Positions 36,913 to 45,197 of a DNA stretch of 64,000 nt are shown here, piece by piece (positions within the stretch are counted from its first letter, which is position 1; every line of letters begins with the position of its first letter). The DNA comes from Acidobacteriota bacterium. GTDB lineage: Bacteria > Acidobacteriota > Terriglobia > Terriglobales > Acidobacteriaceae. Made by a program: the position numbers and the translations under genes. The notes beneath the pieces are model-generated. The model was not told where the DNA came from, searched no databases, and saw only the letters and a program-made list of their open reading frames with translations. Location of the stretch: NCBI GenBank assembly GCA_023410055.1, contig JAEYQK010000016.1:8877-72876 (forward strand), given 5' to 3'.

Positions 36913-38187
36913 TCATCCTGCTATCTTCTTGATCTCCTGCAGCAGTCGTTCGACTTCCTCACTAGTGTTGTAGTGCACGGCCCCCACTCGCAGCAGGCCT
37001 CCCTTGTCTTCGAGCTTGAGCCGCTCTGTCAGCGAGATTGCGTAGAAGTTGCCGTCCCAGACAAAAATGCCCGCATCACTCAGGCGAGTCGCGATTTCGG
37101 CGGGCGTGTGTCCCGCCAGCGTAAACGACACCGTCGGAGTTCGCCGGTCGAGCCAGTCGAGATTCGTTATCCCATAGAACGTCAGCCCCGGAATCGCTAG
37201 CAGTCCGGAGATGAGTTGGGTCGACAGTTCGCGCTCGTAACTCTGAACGGCTTTGTAGCCAGCAACTATCGCAGCACGACGTGTCTCGACCGTGGGATCG
37301 ATTCGTTGCCCAAGTTCCGCCAGATAAGAAATCGCGCCACAGAGTCCCGCCATCCCTTCATGGTTTTGCGTGCCGGTCTCCCAGCGGTCTGGCAAGTCTT
37401 CCGAAGCCGGCCTTACCTTGTAGGGTCGCAGCCGTTCCAGATGCGAGCGTTTGCCGTAAATCACACCTAAATGCGGTCCAAAGAACTTGTAAGTCGAGCA
37501 AGCCAGGAAATCGCAATCCAATGCTCGCACGTCAATCGGTCCATGTGGCGCATAGTGCACCGCGTCGACAAACACCATCGCGCCGTTCTCATGCGCGAGA
37601 CTGATGATGCGTTCAAGATGGTTAATCGTCCCTACTGAATTCGACGCGTACCCCACTGCGACCAACTTCGTCTTCCGCGTGATCTTGGTCGAAAGATCGT
37701 GCATGTTGAGGGTGCAGGTGTCGTCGTTGATATCCACCCAGCGGGTAGTGACACCTTTTTCAGCCAGCGCCAGCCACGGAGCAATGTTGGCGTCGTGATC
37801 GAGTGTGGTTACGACAACTTCATCGCCCGGAACCAACTCGCGCCCGATCGCCCGACTCAGCGCAAACGTCAGCGAAGTCATATTCTGGCCGAAGAAGACC
37901 TCATCATCGTCGCAGCCGAACATGTCGGCAATCGCCGAGTGTGCCGCAGCGATCGTCGCTTCCGTGCGGCGTGCCGTCTCGAAGGCGCCGTGGTGATTCG
38001 CATTCGATCGCACCAGGTAGTCGTTCATGGCATCGAGGACGCGCTGAGGGACCTGTGTGCCGCCGGGGCCGTCCAAAAAGACAACCGGCCGCCCATTGGA
38101 TTCCAGCTTCAGCGCGGGAAACTGCTCTCGAATCCACGGAAGATTCTGTTTCAAGGTGCTCGGACTATTGCTTGTTGCGCTCGCCAT
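36913..38187 (-). CDS. Cysteine desulfurase-like class V aminotransferase (VC1184 type)
   Basis: A 424-residue PLP enzyme. The Schiff-base lysine is in CSTYKFFGPHLG (near residue 240), and the start region VVFLDGPGGTQVPQRVL is typical of the cysteine desulfurase-like VC1184 subfamily (TIGR01976), which differs from IscS/SufS. The cysteine-bearing loop of true IscS is not obvious, so catalysis on cysteine is inferred only from the family. A GGAGGCGCCC ribosome site precedes the ATG. Divergently paired with cyuA. Confidence 0.85.
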   Translation of the reverse strand: MASATSNSPSTLKQNLPWIREQFPALKLESNGRPVVFLDGPGGTQVPQRVLDAMNDYLVRSNANHHGAFETARRTEATIAAAHSAIADMFGCDDDEVFFGQNMTSLTFALSRAIGRELVPGDEVVVTTLDHDANIAPWLALAEKGVTTRWVDINDDTCTLNMHDLSTKITRKTKLVAVGYASNSVGTINHLERIISLAHENGAMVFVDAVHYAPHGPIDVRALDCDFLACSTYKFFGPHLGVIYGKRSHLERLRPYKVRPASEDLPDRWETGTQNHEGMAGLCGAISYLAELGQRIDPTVETRRAAIVAGYKAVQSYERELSTQLISGLLAIPGLTFYGITNLDWLDRRTPTVSFTLAGHTPAEIATRLSDAGIFVWDGNFYAISLTERLKLEDKGGLLRVGAVHYNTSEEVERLLQEIKKIAG

Positions 38188-38331
38188 GGGCGCCTCCTAC
38201 ATACAATGAAATCCCAATTATGAAAGTCGAGTCTATATGCTCCGCGTGATGAATGAAAAGAGACATCAAACGCCGAGAGATCACAGGTATACTCTAGGGT
38301 TTCGTCGCCGCATCGGCTCAAGGGTACCCGC

Positions 38332-39642
38332 ATGAATCTCGAACACCTGTTCCGTCACATCCTGAAACCGGCACTGGGTTGCACCGAACCGGTCGCCGTC
38401 GCACTCGCAACAGCCGCCGCAGTTCAGGCCATCAACGGGTGGACACCTGGTTCCAATTCCTTCTTCCAGATCAATGAATCTGATGTGCGCGAAATCGAGA
38501 TCCGAGTCAGCCGCAACATCTTCAAGAACACCTTCGCCATCCTCATTCCCAACACCGACGGCCACAAAGGCATCCTGATGTCCGCCGCGCTGGGCGCGTT
38601 CTGCGACCCCCGCCGGGGCATGAATCTCTTTGAGGACCTCACCCCCGCAATCATCGGCAGCGCCGAAAGGCTGGCCGATAGCGGCCGCATTAGAATCAGC
38701 ATTGCCGAAGACGCCCCCTCCGACGTTTACATCGATGTCGAGGCCCGGCTGAGCACAGGCTCAGGCTCTTGCACCATCGCCGAAGAGCACGATGCAATCG
38801 TACGGCTGAAGCAGAACGGGCGCGTCATCCACGGAGAAGCGAAGCTAGACGCGACCGCGCCCTTGCAACCCGACGTCGAAGAATTGAGAACACTGACGTT
38901 CCGGCAGATCATAGGCTTGCTCGACCAACTACCGGATCCGGTGTACGAACTCCTACGCGCCACTATCGACAAAAACAACGAGGCCTGCCGAGTCGGGATG
39001 TCGCAGCCCATGGGCATCGGAACTGGCTACTTCGGCACCGGCGACGAAGACGGCGACGTCTCCACACACATGGCCAGCCTCACGGCCGCCGGCAGCGACG
39101 CCCGAATGTCGGGATACCCAGTTGAAATCATGACCTCGGCCGGATCCGGAAATCAGGGCATCGTTGCGACAATCCCGATCGTCGTGTACGCTAAGCGCCA
39201 CGGCGTGGATGAAGGCCGAATGCTGCGTGCGCTCGCGCTTTCACATCTGGTCACGATGTACATCACGTCGTATGTCGGCTATCTCTCGGCGCTCTGCGGC
39301 GTCGCAATCAAAGCCGGAATCGGCGCAGCTTGCGGCGTTACCTGCGCCATGGGCGGCGATCCCGACGACGTCGAGCGTGCGGTAAAGATCATGGCCGCGA
39401 CTCTCACGGGCATGATCTGCGATGGTGCAAAAGCCGGATGCGCGCTGAAAGTCAGCACAGCGGCTGACATGGCCTACCGTGCAGCGTCACTTGCGATGCG
39501 CCGAGCCGAAGTCCCAGACGACAACGGCATCGTCGCGCCAACAGCCGAACAGACCATCGAGAACCTCGCCAAATTGAGCCGCTCCATGGGCGTCGTCGAC
39601 GAGAAGATCATTGAGATCATGCTGGCCAAGATTGTGCACTAG
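38332..39642 (+). CDS. cyuA: L-cysteine desulfidase / UPF0597 serine dehydratase-like protein
   Basis: A 436-residue protein of the CyuA/YhaM (UPF0597) family, which breaks L-cysteine to pyruvate, sulfide and ammonia with a labile [4Fe-4S] cluster. The family start LKPALGCTEPVAVALA is exact; SAGSGNQGIVATIPIVVYA and conserved cysteines in AACGVTCAMGG and MICDGAKAGCALK are the likely cluster ligands. Normal length. Separated by only 144 bases from the divergent cysteine-desulfurase-like gene. Confidence 0.93.
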   Translation: MNLEHLFRHILKPALGCTEPVAVALATAAAVQAINGWTPGSNSFFQINESDVREIEIRVSRNIFKNTFAILIPNTDGHKGILMSAALGAFCDPRRGMNLFEDLTPAIIGSAERLADSGRIRISIAEDAPSDVYIDVEARLSTGSGSCTIAEEHDAIVRLKQNGRVIHGEAKLDATAPLQPDVEELRTLTFRQIIGLLDQLPDPVYELLRATIDKNNEACRVGMSQPMGIGTGYFGTGDEDGDVSTHMASLTAAGSDARMSGYPVEIMTSAGSGNQGIVATIPIVVYAKRHGVDEGRMLRALALSHLVTMYITSYVGYLSALCGVAIKAGIGAACGVTCAMGGDPDDVERAVKIMAATLTGMICDGAKAGCALKVSTAADMAYRAASLAMRRAEVPDDNGIVAPTAEQTIENLAKLSRSMGVVDEKIIEIMLAKIVH

Positions 39643-40015
39643 CTTGGTGATTTCAAAGCAGAAACACCAGCGTCGTAGCGACTCAGCGTTTACCATATCG
39701 CCACCCGCCCCCCTCCCCCTACCTTGTCTGTGCGACTGACGCTCTAAAGGAGTTAGCTGTTCAGCTGACTGATTGGAGCTGTCAGTACTCAGCAGTTAGC
39801 GGTTAGCAGAGAGTTGTCAATGAGGTTACCGGGTTATAGGTGCTCGACTGTTGGATCTGGCCCACGTTAGCTTCGCGAACGTGAGTCACCGTTATCTTTA
39901 TCTTTATCGAGGATAAGGCTGAATTGCGGGATTGAAACATGACGCTGTGGAAATTTCTAGAAATGGAACAAGACCTACGTCTCCGTCTATGACGGCTAGA
40001 GTGGGAACCGAGGGA
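39643..40015. other. Repeat-bearing intergenic region
   Basis: 373 bases with no gene. It holds an iterated CAGTTAGC/CAGTACTCAG-type stretch (39750-39810) and the palindrome CCCACGTTAGCTTCGCGAAC-GTGAG at 39861-39885, related to copies at 40771 and 42939, followed by ATCTTT iterations. No terminator with a T-run is seen. Confidence 0.5.
39861..39885. repeat. CCCACGTTAGC-type palindrome (degenerate copy)
   Basis: CCCACGTTAGC-TTC-GCGAACGTGAG followed by TCACC: an imperfect copy of the palindrome that sits inside the thiolase gene. Confidence 0.6.
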
Positions 40016-40735
40016 CTACTGTTCGCGTATGCAGGTGTATCCCAAATGCATGTGCTTTTTGCCGGAATCCGCAGCCGTTTCAGGATCGAACATCGCCATA
40101 TCACTTGAGGTTTTCGGCTCATCGAAGTGGGAAGGTTTTGCCTCTCGTGTGCCGAATACCTTATCGACTACAAAGCCGTCTCCGCAGTGTCCGTAGAGGA
40201 CAAAGCCGCCGGTCAGCAGATAACTTGCATAAGCCTGCCAAGGTTGCAGTTCCTTGCCTGCACTGGTCACGCGGAAAATGATGGGGTGCTCCCCATCGTA
40301 GTTGATGTCCATGTCGACCCGATATTGGCGGATTAACTTGTCTGGCTTTGCTTGCGAATAGTCGGGAAAGGGTGGCTGCCGATCGCAAACACCAACAGGC
40401 TCGATTCGGTCGATGCCTTGGTAGGTATCAAGCGAGTAGTATCCAGTGGGAGAGAAATCAATCTGACCCGTTGATTTGACTCGGCATCCTCTGAGGATTT
40501 GTAGTTCACTTCCATTCGGCACCAACTGGATTGACGCCTGTTCGCATTGCGGTTGGTCCAGCTTAAGTTCGAACCACTTGCGAACACCATCGTGGAAGAT
40601 GAGTTTGCCTTCTAACGTTCGGACCTCGGATGGAACACTCGGTCCTTCCTTGCTGGCTTTCGGGCACTGCTGCGCGAGGGCGGCGCTGCACGTCGCAAGA
40701 AGAACTGCCAACAGACAGCCTTTGAGGGTGTTCAT
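40016..40735 (-). CDS. Secreted protein of unknown function
   Basis: A 239-residue protein. ATG 40735 follows GGAGGAAGACTCAGCACA and starts a clear signal peptide (LKGCLLAVLLATCSAALAQ). The mature part has eight cysteines, including QCPKAS, RGCRVKSTG, GVCDRQ and YTCIREQ, suggesting disulfides, and a DUF4431-like beta region (RTLEGKLIFHDGVRKWFEL). The frame upstream to 40777 crosses a palindromic repeat and is not coding. Next gene upstream on the same strand is a Sel1-repeat protein. Confidence 0.75.
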   Translation of the reverse strand: MNTLKGCLLAVLLATCSAALAQQCPKASKEGPSVPSEVRTLEGKLIFHDGVRKWFELKLDQPQCEQASIQLVPNGSELQILRGCRVKSTGQIDFSPTGYYSLDTYQGIDRIEPVGVCDRQPPFPDYSQAKPDKLIRQYRVDMDINYDGEHPIIFRVTSAGKELQPWQAYASYLLTGGFVLYGHCGDGFVVDKVFGTREAKPSHFDEPKTSSDMAMFDPETAADSGKKHMHLGYTCIREQ

Positions 40736-40770
40736 TGTGCTGAGTCTTCCTCCGTGTCGAGGTCGTCCGA

Positions 40771-40801
40771 CCCACATCTGCGAACGGTGCGCAGATGTGG
40801 G
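40771..40801. repeat. CCCACATCTGCG palindrome, REP-like
   Basis: Perfect 12-bp arms CCCACATCTGCG/CGCAGATGTGGG with loop AACGGTG, followed by GGCACC. Flanks match the palindrome in the thiolase gene while the stem sequence differs. Confidence 0.7.
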
Positions 40802-40815
40802 GCACCAGTCCTAAT

Positions 40816-41370
40816 TCACGTTCTTGAGGCTTCTTTCAAGTATTTCGAGTTGAGCAGGCGGCGAGCTTTCAAATGACCCTGTTTTTGCGCTTTGGACAAC
40901 CATTTCTTGGCCAATGCGGCATTCTTCTGGAGACCATCCTCTCCGTAGGCGTAAGATCGTCCGAGATTGTATTGAGCTAGGTCGTCTCCCCTCTGCGCAG
41001 CTTTTCTCATCCAACGGGCACCTTCGGCAGAGTCTTTCTTGCCATTCCCTTCCAGCAATATTGCAGCAAGATTTGTTTGCGACTGAAGATGGCCCTTTAG
41101 TGCAGCTTGTCGATACAGTTGAACAGCACGGCGACGGTTCTTGCGAAGACCGAGGCTCCCGTGATCATAGCTGAGCGCAAGATTAAAGATAGCGTCGGAG
41201 TTGCCGTTGCGCGCTGCTTTTGTGTACCAATATTTCGCCATCTTCGGGTCACACTTCACACCTTTTCCAATGTCAAAACAATAGCCGACGAATGTCTGGT
41301 ATTCGGGCTTCCCGCGTTTGGCGGCCTCAAGTGCGTCTTCGAATGCTTCCTTCCATGTGTACGGCTTCAT
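40816..41370 (-). CDS. Sel1-like repeat protein
   Basis: A 184-residue protein made of at least four 36-residue Sel1 repeats (AKYWYTKAARNGNSDAIFNLALSYDHG and so on, each with the A-x2-LY-AA-GH/NLA-Y-G pattern). It has no signal peptide, so it is a cytoplasmic scaffold. Its ATG overlaps the stop of the DNA-alkylation-repair gene by four bases (ATGA), so the two are co-translated, which hints at a joint role that is not obvious. Confidence 0.85.
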   Translation of the reverse strand: MKPYTWKEAFEDALEAAKRGKPEYQTFVGYCFDIGKGVKCDPKMAKYWYTKAARNGNSDAIFNLALSYDHGSLGLRKNRRRAVQLYRQAALKGHLQSQTNLAAILLEGNGKKDSAEGARWMRKAAQRGDDLAQYNLGRSYAYGEDGLQKNAALAKKWLSKAQKQGHLKARRLLNSKYLKEASRT

Positions 41371-42158
41371 TTCTTCCTGAAGCGCTCCTTATTCTTCTTG
41401 TCCATCTTCTCAGTCGCGTATTGATAGATCAGCCGCGGGGCGGTGTTCTTGTGCTTTAGCAGGAATGGCTCGATCTGCTCGGGATGGCGTTTCCAGGCGT
41501 CGCGCAGGAACCAGCCGACGCCCTGGTGGACGACGCGTTCGGTGTCGCTCATCAGCGGTTCGATCAGGCGGAGCATGGCTGAGTAGTTGTTCGTTTGGTC
41601 GAGCAGCGTGCGTTTGCTGTTCATGGGAGTGCACAGCGAGACCGGCACGGTGCGGCGTTGGAACTTGTGAGACGAGTCGCGCCAAGCTTCGAGGTCTTTG
41701 AGCGTGACGATCTTGTTCAGGAGATAGCGGCTGAGAGCGTCGCCAGAGAGAATGTCGCTGTGCGCCCAGTTGCGTATGCCAGTGCGGTACTCGCCAGCAA
41801 CAGGCGCGATGAACCATTTCGCAATGCGGTCGAGGTTCTCGCGGGCGTCGAACTCGGGCAGGTCGATCACGAACATTATGGCGAAAGAGGCTTCTTCGAA
41901 CTTGCCGGTGGACATCAGGAGATCGCCGCATTTGAACATCTCGGCGGGGCCACCATCGCGCAACATGCTGGCCCAGCACTCGCGCTTCTCGGTCCAGTCG
42001 GGAAGTTTGTCGGTGAGCCCGTAGGAATCGTATCCCTCGGTGAAGTACTTCGCGTACTTCTTCGAGAGCTCGGGGTCTGCATTACGAACGCAATAGCCGC
42101 GAACTTCGTTGAAGACCTTGTGTGCGAGATCGGTGCGAGCAGCAGCTTGCTTTGCCAT
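41367..42158 (-). CDS. DNA alkylation repair enzyme (AlkD-like)
   Basis: A 263-residue protein with the HEAT-like fold of the AlkC/AlkD DNA glycosylases, which remove 3- and 7-alkylpurines. Typical phrases are AKYFTEGYDSYGL, WASMLRDGGPAEMFK, VVHQGVGWFLRDAWKRHP and KNTAPRLIYQYATEKM. Catalytic Trp/Asp/Arg residues of AlkD cannot be assigned with certainty. Followed by a co-translated Sel1 protein. Confidence 0.85.
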   Translation of the reverse strand: MAKQAAARTDLAHKVFNEVRGYCVRNADPELSKKYAKYFTEGYDSYGLTDKLPDWTEKRECWASMLRDGGPAEMFKCGDLLMSTGKFEEASFAIMFVIDLPEFDARENLDRIAKWFIAPVAGEYRTGIRNWAHSDILSGDALSRYLLNKIVTLKDLEAWRDSSHKFQRRTVPVSLCTPMNSKRTLLDQTNNYSAMLRLIEPLMSDTERVVHQGVGWFLRDAWKRHPEQIEPFLLKHKNTAPRLIYQYATEKMDKKNKERFRKK

Positions 42159-42203
42159 GGAAGGGAATTGTATACGAAGCGGTGTGGGGGTGCTAGAAAT
42201 AGC

Positions 42204-42365
42204 GGACGAGGCACAGCCTCGTCCCTACACTGTGTGGGCGGGTGCCGCATGACCGCAGGTGGGACGGTGCGATGTGCAGCGCGGGCAAGATGCCCGCACG
42301 ACAGCCGGCGGGACGCCAGCGCTCCAACGGCAGAGCAGGCAACGAGGGTGCCGGCGCTGCGATGA
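42204..42365. repeat. Cluster of REP-like palindromes after the thiolase
   Basis: Perfect hairpins GGACGAGGC-ACA-GCCTCGTCC at 42204-42224 and GCGGGCA-AGA-TGCCCGC at 42281-42297, followed by CGACAGCCGGCGGGACGCCA, which is also found in the 147-bp repeat at 43.66-43.97 kb. Confidence 0.7.
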
Positions 42366-42368
42366 GCT

Positions 42369-43631
42369 TCAGATTCGCTCCAGCAGCATCGCCATTCCCT
42401 GACCAACGCCGACGCACATGGTAGCGAGGGCATAGCGTGATCCGGTGCGATGAAGTTGACGCGCGGCGGTGAGGACGAGGCGCGCGCCGCTCATACCGAG
42501 GGGATGTCCAAGGGCGATTGCGCCGCCATTCGGATTGACCTTTTCACTCTCGTCGGGAAGGCCTAGTTCACGCATGACGGCGAGTGCCTGAGCGGCGAAG
42601 GCTTCGTTGAGTTCGATCCAGTCGATGTCGTTGAGGGAGAGATTCAAGCGCGCGAGCAGTTTGCGCACGGCGTAGATTGGTCCGATGCCCATGATGCGCG
42701 GCTCGACTCCGGCAGTGGCGGAACCGACTATGCGCGCGATCGGAGCCAGACCGAATTTTGCGGCGGTGGATTCTGAGGCGACGAACATCGCGCAGGCTCC
42801 GTCGTTGATGCCGGATGAATTGCCTGCCGTGACCGTCCCGTTCTTGCGAAAGGGAGTGGGAAGCTTCGCTAGAGCTTCGAGAGTTGTTGTGGGGCGCGGA
42901 TGTTCGTCGGAGGAGATGATGGTGGGTGTATGGGAAGTCCCCACGTTAGCTCCGCGAACGTGGGGCACCGTGGCGTGGGGCACCGTGTTGTAAGACACGG
43001 GGATATGAATCGGAGCGATTTCTTCGGCGAAGAAGCCCGCTTTCTTCGCGCCTTCGGCTCGGCATTGGGAGCGAATGGCAAAGAGGTCTTGCGACTTGCG
43101 ATCAATGCCGTATTGCTCGGCGACGTTCTCGGCGGTCTCGCCCATCGAGTCGGTTCCGAAACGCGCCTGCATCTCGGGATTTATGAAACGCCAGCCCAAC
43201 GTGGAATCGTAAATTTCGGCAGTGCGCGAGAACGCTGACGTTGCTTTGGGCATGACCAGCGGAGCACGGCTCATGCTCTCGACTCCTCCGGCGATGGCAA
43301 GAGAGATTTCTCCGGCGACTATCGCGCGCGCGGCGGAGGCGACGGCTTCCATGCCGGAGGCGCAGAGTCGATTGACGGTCACGCCGGGAACGCTGGCTGG
43401 AATTCCGGCGAGAAGACTGGCCATGCGCGCGACATTGCGATTGTCCTCGCCAGCCTGGTTGGTACAGCCGAGGATGACTTCGTCGAGGGACTCCCAGTCG
43501 GCGTTGGCGAAGCGTTCACGCAAAACGCGGATTGGGTGTGCGGCGAGGTCGTCGGTGCGTACGGCTGATAACGCGCCGCCGTAGCGGCCGATGGGGGTGC
43601 GGAGTCCTTGGCAGATGAAGGCGGACGGCAT
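42369..43631 (-). CDS. 3-oxoadipyl-CoA/acetyl-CoA thiolase with an in-frame palindromic insertion
   Basis: A 420-residue type II thiolase. The active-site Cys is in [10 protein letters not shown], His in [16 protein letters not shown] and the second Cys in [10 protein letters not shown]. The whole sequence is closest in style to PcaF (beta-ketoadipyl-CoA thiolase), but plain acetyl-CoA acetyltransferase is possible. ATG 43631 is chosen; the frame extends upstream into repeats. Residues near 217-235 ([19 protein letters not shown]) have no counterpart in ordinary thiolases and are encoded by a palindromic repeat (42939-42987). The extra loop lies before the conserved [16 protein letters not shown], on the surface. 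Confidence 0.88.
   Translation of the reverse strand: MPSAFICQGLRTPIGRYGGALSAVRTDDLAAHPIRVLRERFANADWESLDEVILGCTNQAGEDNRNVARMASLLAGIPASVPGVTVNRLCASGMEAVASAARAIVAGEISLAIAGGVESMSRAPLVMPKATSAFSRTAEIYDSTLGWRFINPEMQARFGTDSMGETAENVAEQYGIDRKSQDLFAIRSQCRAEGAKKAGFFAEEIAPIHIPVSYNTVPHATVPHVRGANVGTSHTPTIISSDEHPRPTTTLEALAKLPTPFRKNGTVTAGNSSGINDGACAMFVASESTAAKFGLAPIARIVGSATAGVEPRIMGIGPIYAVRKLLARLNLSLNDIDWIELNEAFAAQALAVMRELGLPDESEKVNPNGGAIALGHPLGMSGARLVLTAARQLHRTGSRYALATMCVGVGQGMAMLLERI
42939..42987. repeat. REP-like palindrome and short tandem repeat inside the thiolase gene
   Basis: CCCCACGTTAGC/GCGAACGTGGGG palindrome at 42939-42965, then GTGGGGCACCGTG twice (42960-42972 and 42975-42987). The same palindrome type lies between genes at 39861 and 40771. 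Its length keeps the thiolase frame open. Confidence 0.75.
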
Positions 43632-43968
43632 CAAGGGAAGGTTAGATGCGGGTTTGCCGGACTGGAGTCCGGCGCTACGGGGCGGATGCGTCGGGAAATC
43701 GGGCGAGGGCAAGATGTCCTGGCGACAGCCGGCGGGGCGCCAGCGCTCCAAAGGCATAAGCGGGCAGGCGTGGGCGCCGGCGCTACCTTATGTATAGGAA
43801 ACGCCGGACTGGAGTCCGGCGCTACGGGGCGGATGCGCCGGGAAATCGGGCGAGGGCAAGATGCCCTCGCGACAGCCGGCGGGGCGCCAGCGCTCCAAAG
43901 GCATAAGCGGGCAGGCGTGGGCGCCGGCGCTACCTTATGTATAGGAAACGCCGGACTGGAGTCCGGCG
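43632..43968. other. Gap between thiolase and TlpA genes filled by repeats
   Basis: All but the first ~24 bases is the 147-bp repeat array. A plus-strand reading frame runs through it only because the period is a multiple of three; it is not a convincing gene. Confidence 0.6.
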
Positions 43969-43974
43969 CTACGG
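43656..43974. repeat. 147-bp composite tandem repeat (2 full copies plus 25 bp)
   Basis: Copies begin at 43656, 43803 and 43950 with GCCGGACT-GG-AGTCCGGC-GCTAC. Each unit holds several palindromes (for example GCGAGGGCA-AGA-TGCCCTCGC, intact in the second copy at 43851-43871). Copies differ by a few bases, so the duplication is recent. The third partial copy supplies the stop codon of the TlpA gene. Confidence 0.85.
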
Positions 43975-44499
43975 TTTTGCTTCGAGTTGAGTTTTGATTT
44001 CGGATTCGAGCGCTTTGATATCGGTCATGCCGGTGTATTTGGCGTAGATGCGACCGTCGCGGCCGATGAGGATGTTGACTGGGAGTCCGAGGACGCCGCC
44101 GTAGGCGTCAGAGGTGGCGGTGTCGCCCATTACGACCGGGTAGTTGAGCTTGAACTCTTTGTAGAAATCGCGAACAGGGGCCGCGGAATCGTCCATCGAG
44201 ATGCCGATGATCTGGAGACCCTGGTCTCCGTATTGCTTCTGGAATTCGACAAAATGGGGAATCTCGTCGCGACAGGGAGTACACCAGGTCGCCCAAAAAT
44301 CGACGAGCACGACTTTGTCTTTGTAGTTCGAGAGATCGATCTTCTTGCCGTCGAGATCAGCCAGCGAGAAGTTGGGCGCGACGGGATGATTGTTGGCGTT
44401 GACCGTTACGGTTGCGGGCGGATTCTTCTTGCCGTGGTAGTAGATGAACGCCGCGACGGCAAGCACGATGACGAGAATGATGATGGTTCGCTTGTTCAC
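43969..44499 (-). CDS. TlpA/ResA-type thiol-disulfide oxidoreductase
   Basis: A 176-residue membrane-tethered periplasmic thioredoxin. Residues 6-22 are an anchor (IIILVIVLAVAAFIYYH). The redox motif is WATWCTPCRDEIP, with the cis-Pro in GLPVNILIGRDG. Family members reduce cytochrome c apoproteins or other exported cysteine proteins. It lies 18 bases after the rhodanese gene and is probably in the same operon. The stop codon falls inside a palindromic repeat. Confidence 0.9.
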   Translation of the reverse strand: MNKRTIIILVIVLAVAAFIYYHGKKNPPATVTVNANNHPVAPNFSLADLDGKKIDLSNYKDKVVLVDFWATWCTPCRDEIPHFVEFQKQYGDQGLQIIGISMDDSAAPVRDFYKEFKLNYPVVMGDTATSDAYGGVLGLPVNILIGRDGRIYAKYTGMTDIKALESEIKTQLEAKP

Positions 44500-44517
44500 G
44501 ATATCTCCGAGTTCGGC

Positions 44518-44991
44518 CTATTCGCCCTTGGTAGTCGGGTAGCCTTTATAGACCCAGTCCGCACCGATGTTGTTTGCGATGTATAGCACTTTCACGTTGG
44601 TGAATCCGAGAGAGCGCAGTTCGTTGTAAGCCGGGTGAACGTTGGGGCAATGCGACCAGGGGCAGCATCCGCAATAGAGGACGATGAACTTCTTCTTTGG
44701 GAGCGTCTTGACGCGATTGCGGAGGGCCTGGATTCCGGCGGGATCTGAGCCGGCACCGATGTACTCGGAGCCCGTGATATGCGCCTGCGCGTACAGCGAC
44801 TTGGGACCGATGTTGAAAATCAGCGGCTTTTCAGCTTTGGGCGACTGAAGGATTTTGACGAGATCCTCGGGAGTGATGAGCTGAGGTTCGCCAGCGGATT
44901 GGTTCGCGGGCTTGGATTGCGCGAGTGCCGCAATGCAAATAAGGAGAAATGCCGCAAGTGTTACGGAACGCAGAGTAAGACGTTTCACCAA
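44518..44991 (-). CDS. Exported rhodanese-like protein with cysteine cluster
   Basis: A 157-residue protein with signal peptide (VTLAAFLLICIAALAQ). The rhodanese fold is visible (PEDLVKILQSPKAEKPLIFNIG, HITGSEYIGAG). The active-site loop reads YCGCCPWSHCPN, so the catalytic Cys is one of three within four residues, with a fourth Cys five residues later, unlike the single Cys of ordinary rhodaneses. It could carry sulfur or bind metal. Its operon partner is a TlpA thioredoxin. Confidence 0.85.
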   Translation of the reverse strand: MVKRLTLRSVTLAAFLLICIAALAQSKPANQSAGEPQLITPEDLVKILQSPKAEKPLIFNIGPKSLYAQAHITGSEYIGAGSDPAGIQALRNRVKTLPKKKFIVLYCGCCPWSHCPNVHPAYNELRSLGFTNVKVLYIANNIGADWVYKGYPTTKGE

Positions 44992-45099
44992 AATGCTCCT
45001 TCGAAACAGTTAAGCATAAACCGGAGAAGGGAAGAGGGCCAAGTCTTGCTGGCCCTGAAGGGCTTACCTCAGTGCCTAAAGGCACATTGTTTGTCGACG

Positions 45100-45180
45100 A
45101 CTTACGGCACGGCTGAAGCCGTGCCCTTCCCGAGAAAGAACCTATTTCGGCGAGCTGTGAAGCCGTGCCCTTCCCGAACC
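45100..45180. repeat. GGCACGGCT-GA-AGCCGTGCC repeats before emrB end
   Basis: Palindrome GGCACGGCT/AGCCGTGCC near 45110-45125 followed by CTTCCCGA, and again GAAGCCGTGCCCTTCCCGAA near 45158-45178. Another dispersed family of this genome type. Confidence 0.55.
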
Positions 45181-45197
45181 GACTTACAACTAATCCC

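Noticed and set aside
43656..43974. CRISPR array
   Set aside because: The repeats are contiguous with no unique spacers, and no cas gene is near.
43608..43997. 129-codon frame through the tandem repeats
   Set aside because: It stays open only because the 147-bp unit is a multiple of three; no ribosome site and no family.
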